In this document: positions 32,261 to 32,369 of the stretch, piece after piece | Position numbering within the stretch: position 1 is the stretch's first letter | Layout of the letters: every line of letters begins with the position of its first letter | Source of the DNA: Caballeronia telluris | Lineage (GTDB): Bacteria; Pseudomonadota; Gammaproteobacteria; Burkholderiales; Burkholderiaceae | DNA length: 32,369 bases | Direction of reading: 5' to 3' | NCBI RefSeq assembly: GCF_001544495.1 | Contig: NZ_FCNZ02000039.1 | Coordinates: forward strand, 1 to 32,369 | Notes under the pieces: model-generated | Seen by the model: only the letters and a program-made list of their open reading frames with translations | Told to the model about the DNA's origin: nothing | Database searches by the model: none | Position numbers and translations under genes: made by a program

Positions 32261-32369
32261 TCAGGCGTCTTGCTTGTCAAGTCGTGGCGCCTCATGCGCA
32301 AGATTGATGTGTGCTACGGTTACTCGATTGCGGCCCGCACGTTTGGAGGCATAGAGCGACTCGTCCGCG
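32261..32369 (-). CDS. C-terminal end of a GGDEF (diguanylate cyclase) protein, partial
   Basis: The last 35 codons of a minus-strand gene that enters from the right edge. ADESLYASKRAGRNRV is the conserved final motif of GGDEF domains (usual form ADxALYxAKxxGRNRV), followed by about 19 residues and a TGA at 32261. The full protein probably makes cyclic di-GMP; its upstream sensor domains are outside the window. Confidence 0.85.
   Translation of the reverse strand, partial: ADESLYASKRAGRNRVTVAHINLAHEAPRLDKQDA

Overview
The window looks like an accessory catabolic region of a Paraburkholderia/Caballeronia/Burkholderia-type betaproteobacterium. The reasons are high-GC coding, a Burkholderia-style trimeric porin with a C-terminal Phe, a DUF4148-like secreted protein, an MHS-type aromatic-acid transporter, an IS66 element and a LigD ligase. 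There are no rRNA, tRNA, CRISPR or phage genes that I can see.

Layout. (1) 1-1640: the 3' part of a zinc dehydrogenase whose catalytic His-Glu region is degraded, then a non-coding stretch with a long hairpin and a pentanucleotide repeat. (2) 1639-10122: a LysR regulator divergent from an acyl/aryl-CoA ligase, MHS transporter, thiolase-like protein, DUF35 protein, porin and lipoprotein carboxylesterase. This is an uptake, ester-hydrolysis and CoA-activation module. The thiolase-like protein appears to lack the catalytic Cys and His, so the thiolase-like/DUF35 pair may be a retro-aldolase. (3) 10519-21754: a tight co-directional run of IorA-type and IorB-type 2-oxoacid:ferredoxin oxidoreductase, hotdog thioesterase, fused flavin hydroxylase/old-yellow-enzyme (2-aminobenzoyl-CoA or salicylyl-CoA type), gentisate-type dioxygenase, fumarylacetoacetate-hydrolase-family enzyme, nitrilase-family enzyme, maleate cis-trans isomerase and flavin-reductase-like protein. 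It is followed by a MarR regulator divergent from a cyclase-family (isatin-hydrolase-like) metal hydrolase at 22473-23252.

Proposed joint function (inference). The enzymes can be chained as isatin -> isatinate (cyclase-family hydrolase) -> 2-aminobenzoyl-CoA + CO2 (IorAB-like) -> 5-hydroxylated aroyl-CoA (fused flavoenzyme) -> free 5-hydroxyanthranilate (thioesterase) -> maleamoylpyruvate (gentisate-type dioxygenase) -> maleamate + pyruvate (FAH-family) -> maleate + NH3 (nitrilase-superfamily amidase) -> fumarate (maleate isomerase). A plainer alternative is a salicyloyl-CoA/gentisate route with direct hydrolysis of maleylpyruvate; it leaves the nitrilase unexplained. No maleylpyruvate isomerase is visible in the window.

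(4) 23440-28481: a small DUF4148-like secreted protein, then a tannase/feruloyl-esterase lipoprotein gene cut in two by a complete 2556-bp IS66 element (24498-27053) with an 8-bp target duplication. Removing the element and one duplication copy restores an in-frame gene of about 539 residues. (5) 28482-29467: a decayed patch with a truncated TRIC/UPF0126 membrane protein and a frameshifted GntR/FCD regulator remnant, plus two copies of a palindromic repeat. (6) 29468-32369: a small YjzC-like protein, a LIG-POL type LigD without a visible phosphoesterase domain, a coupled small Asp/Asn-rich-tailed protein, a terminator and the C-terminal end of a GGDEF protein.
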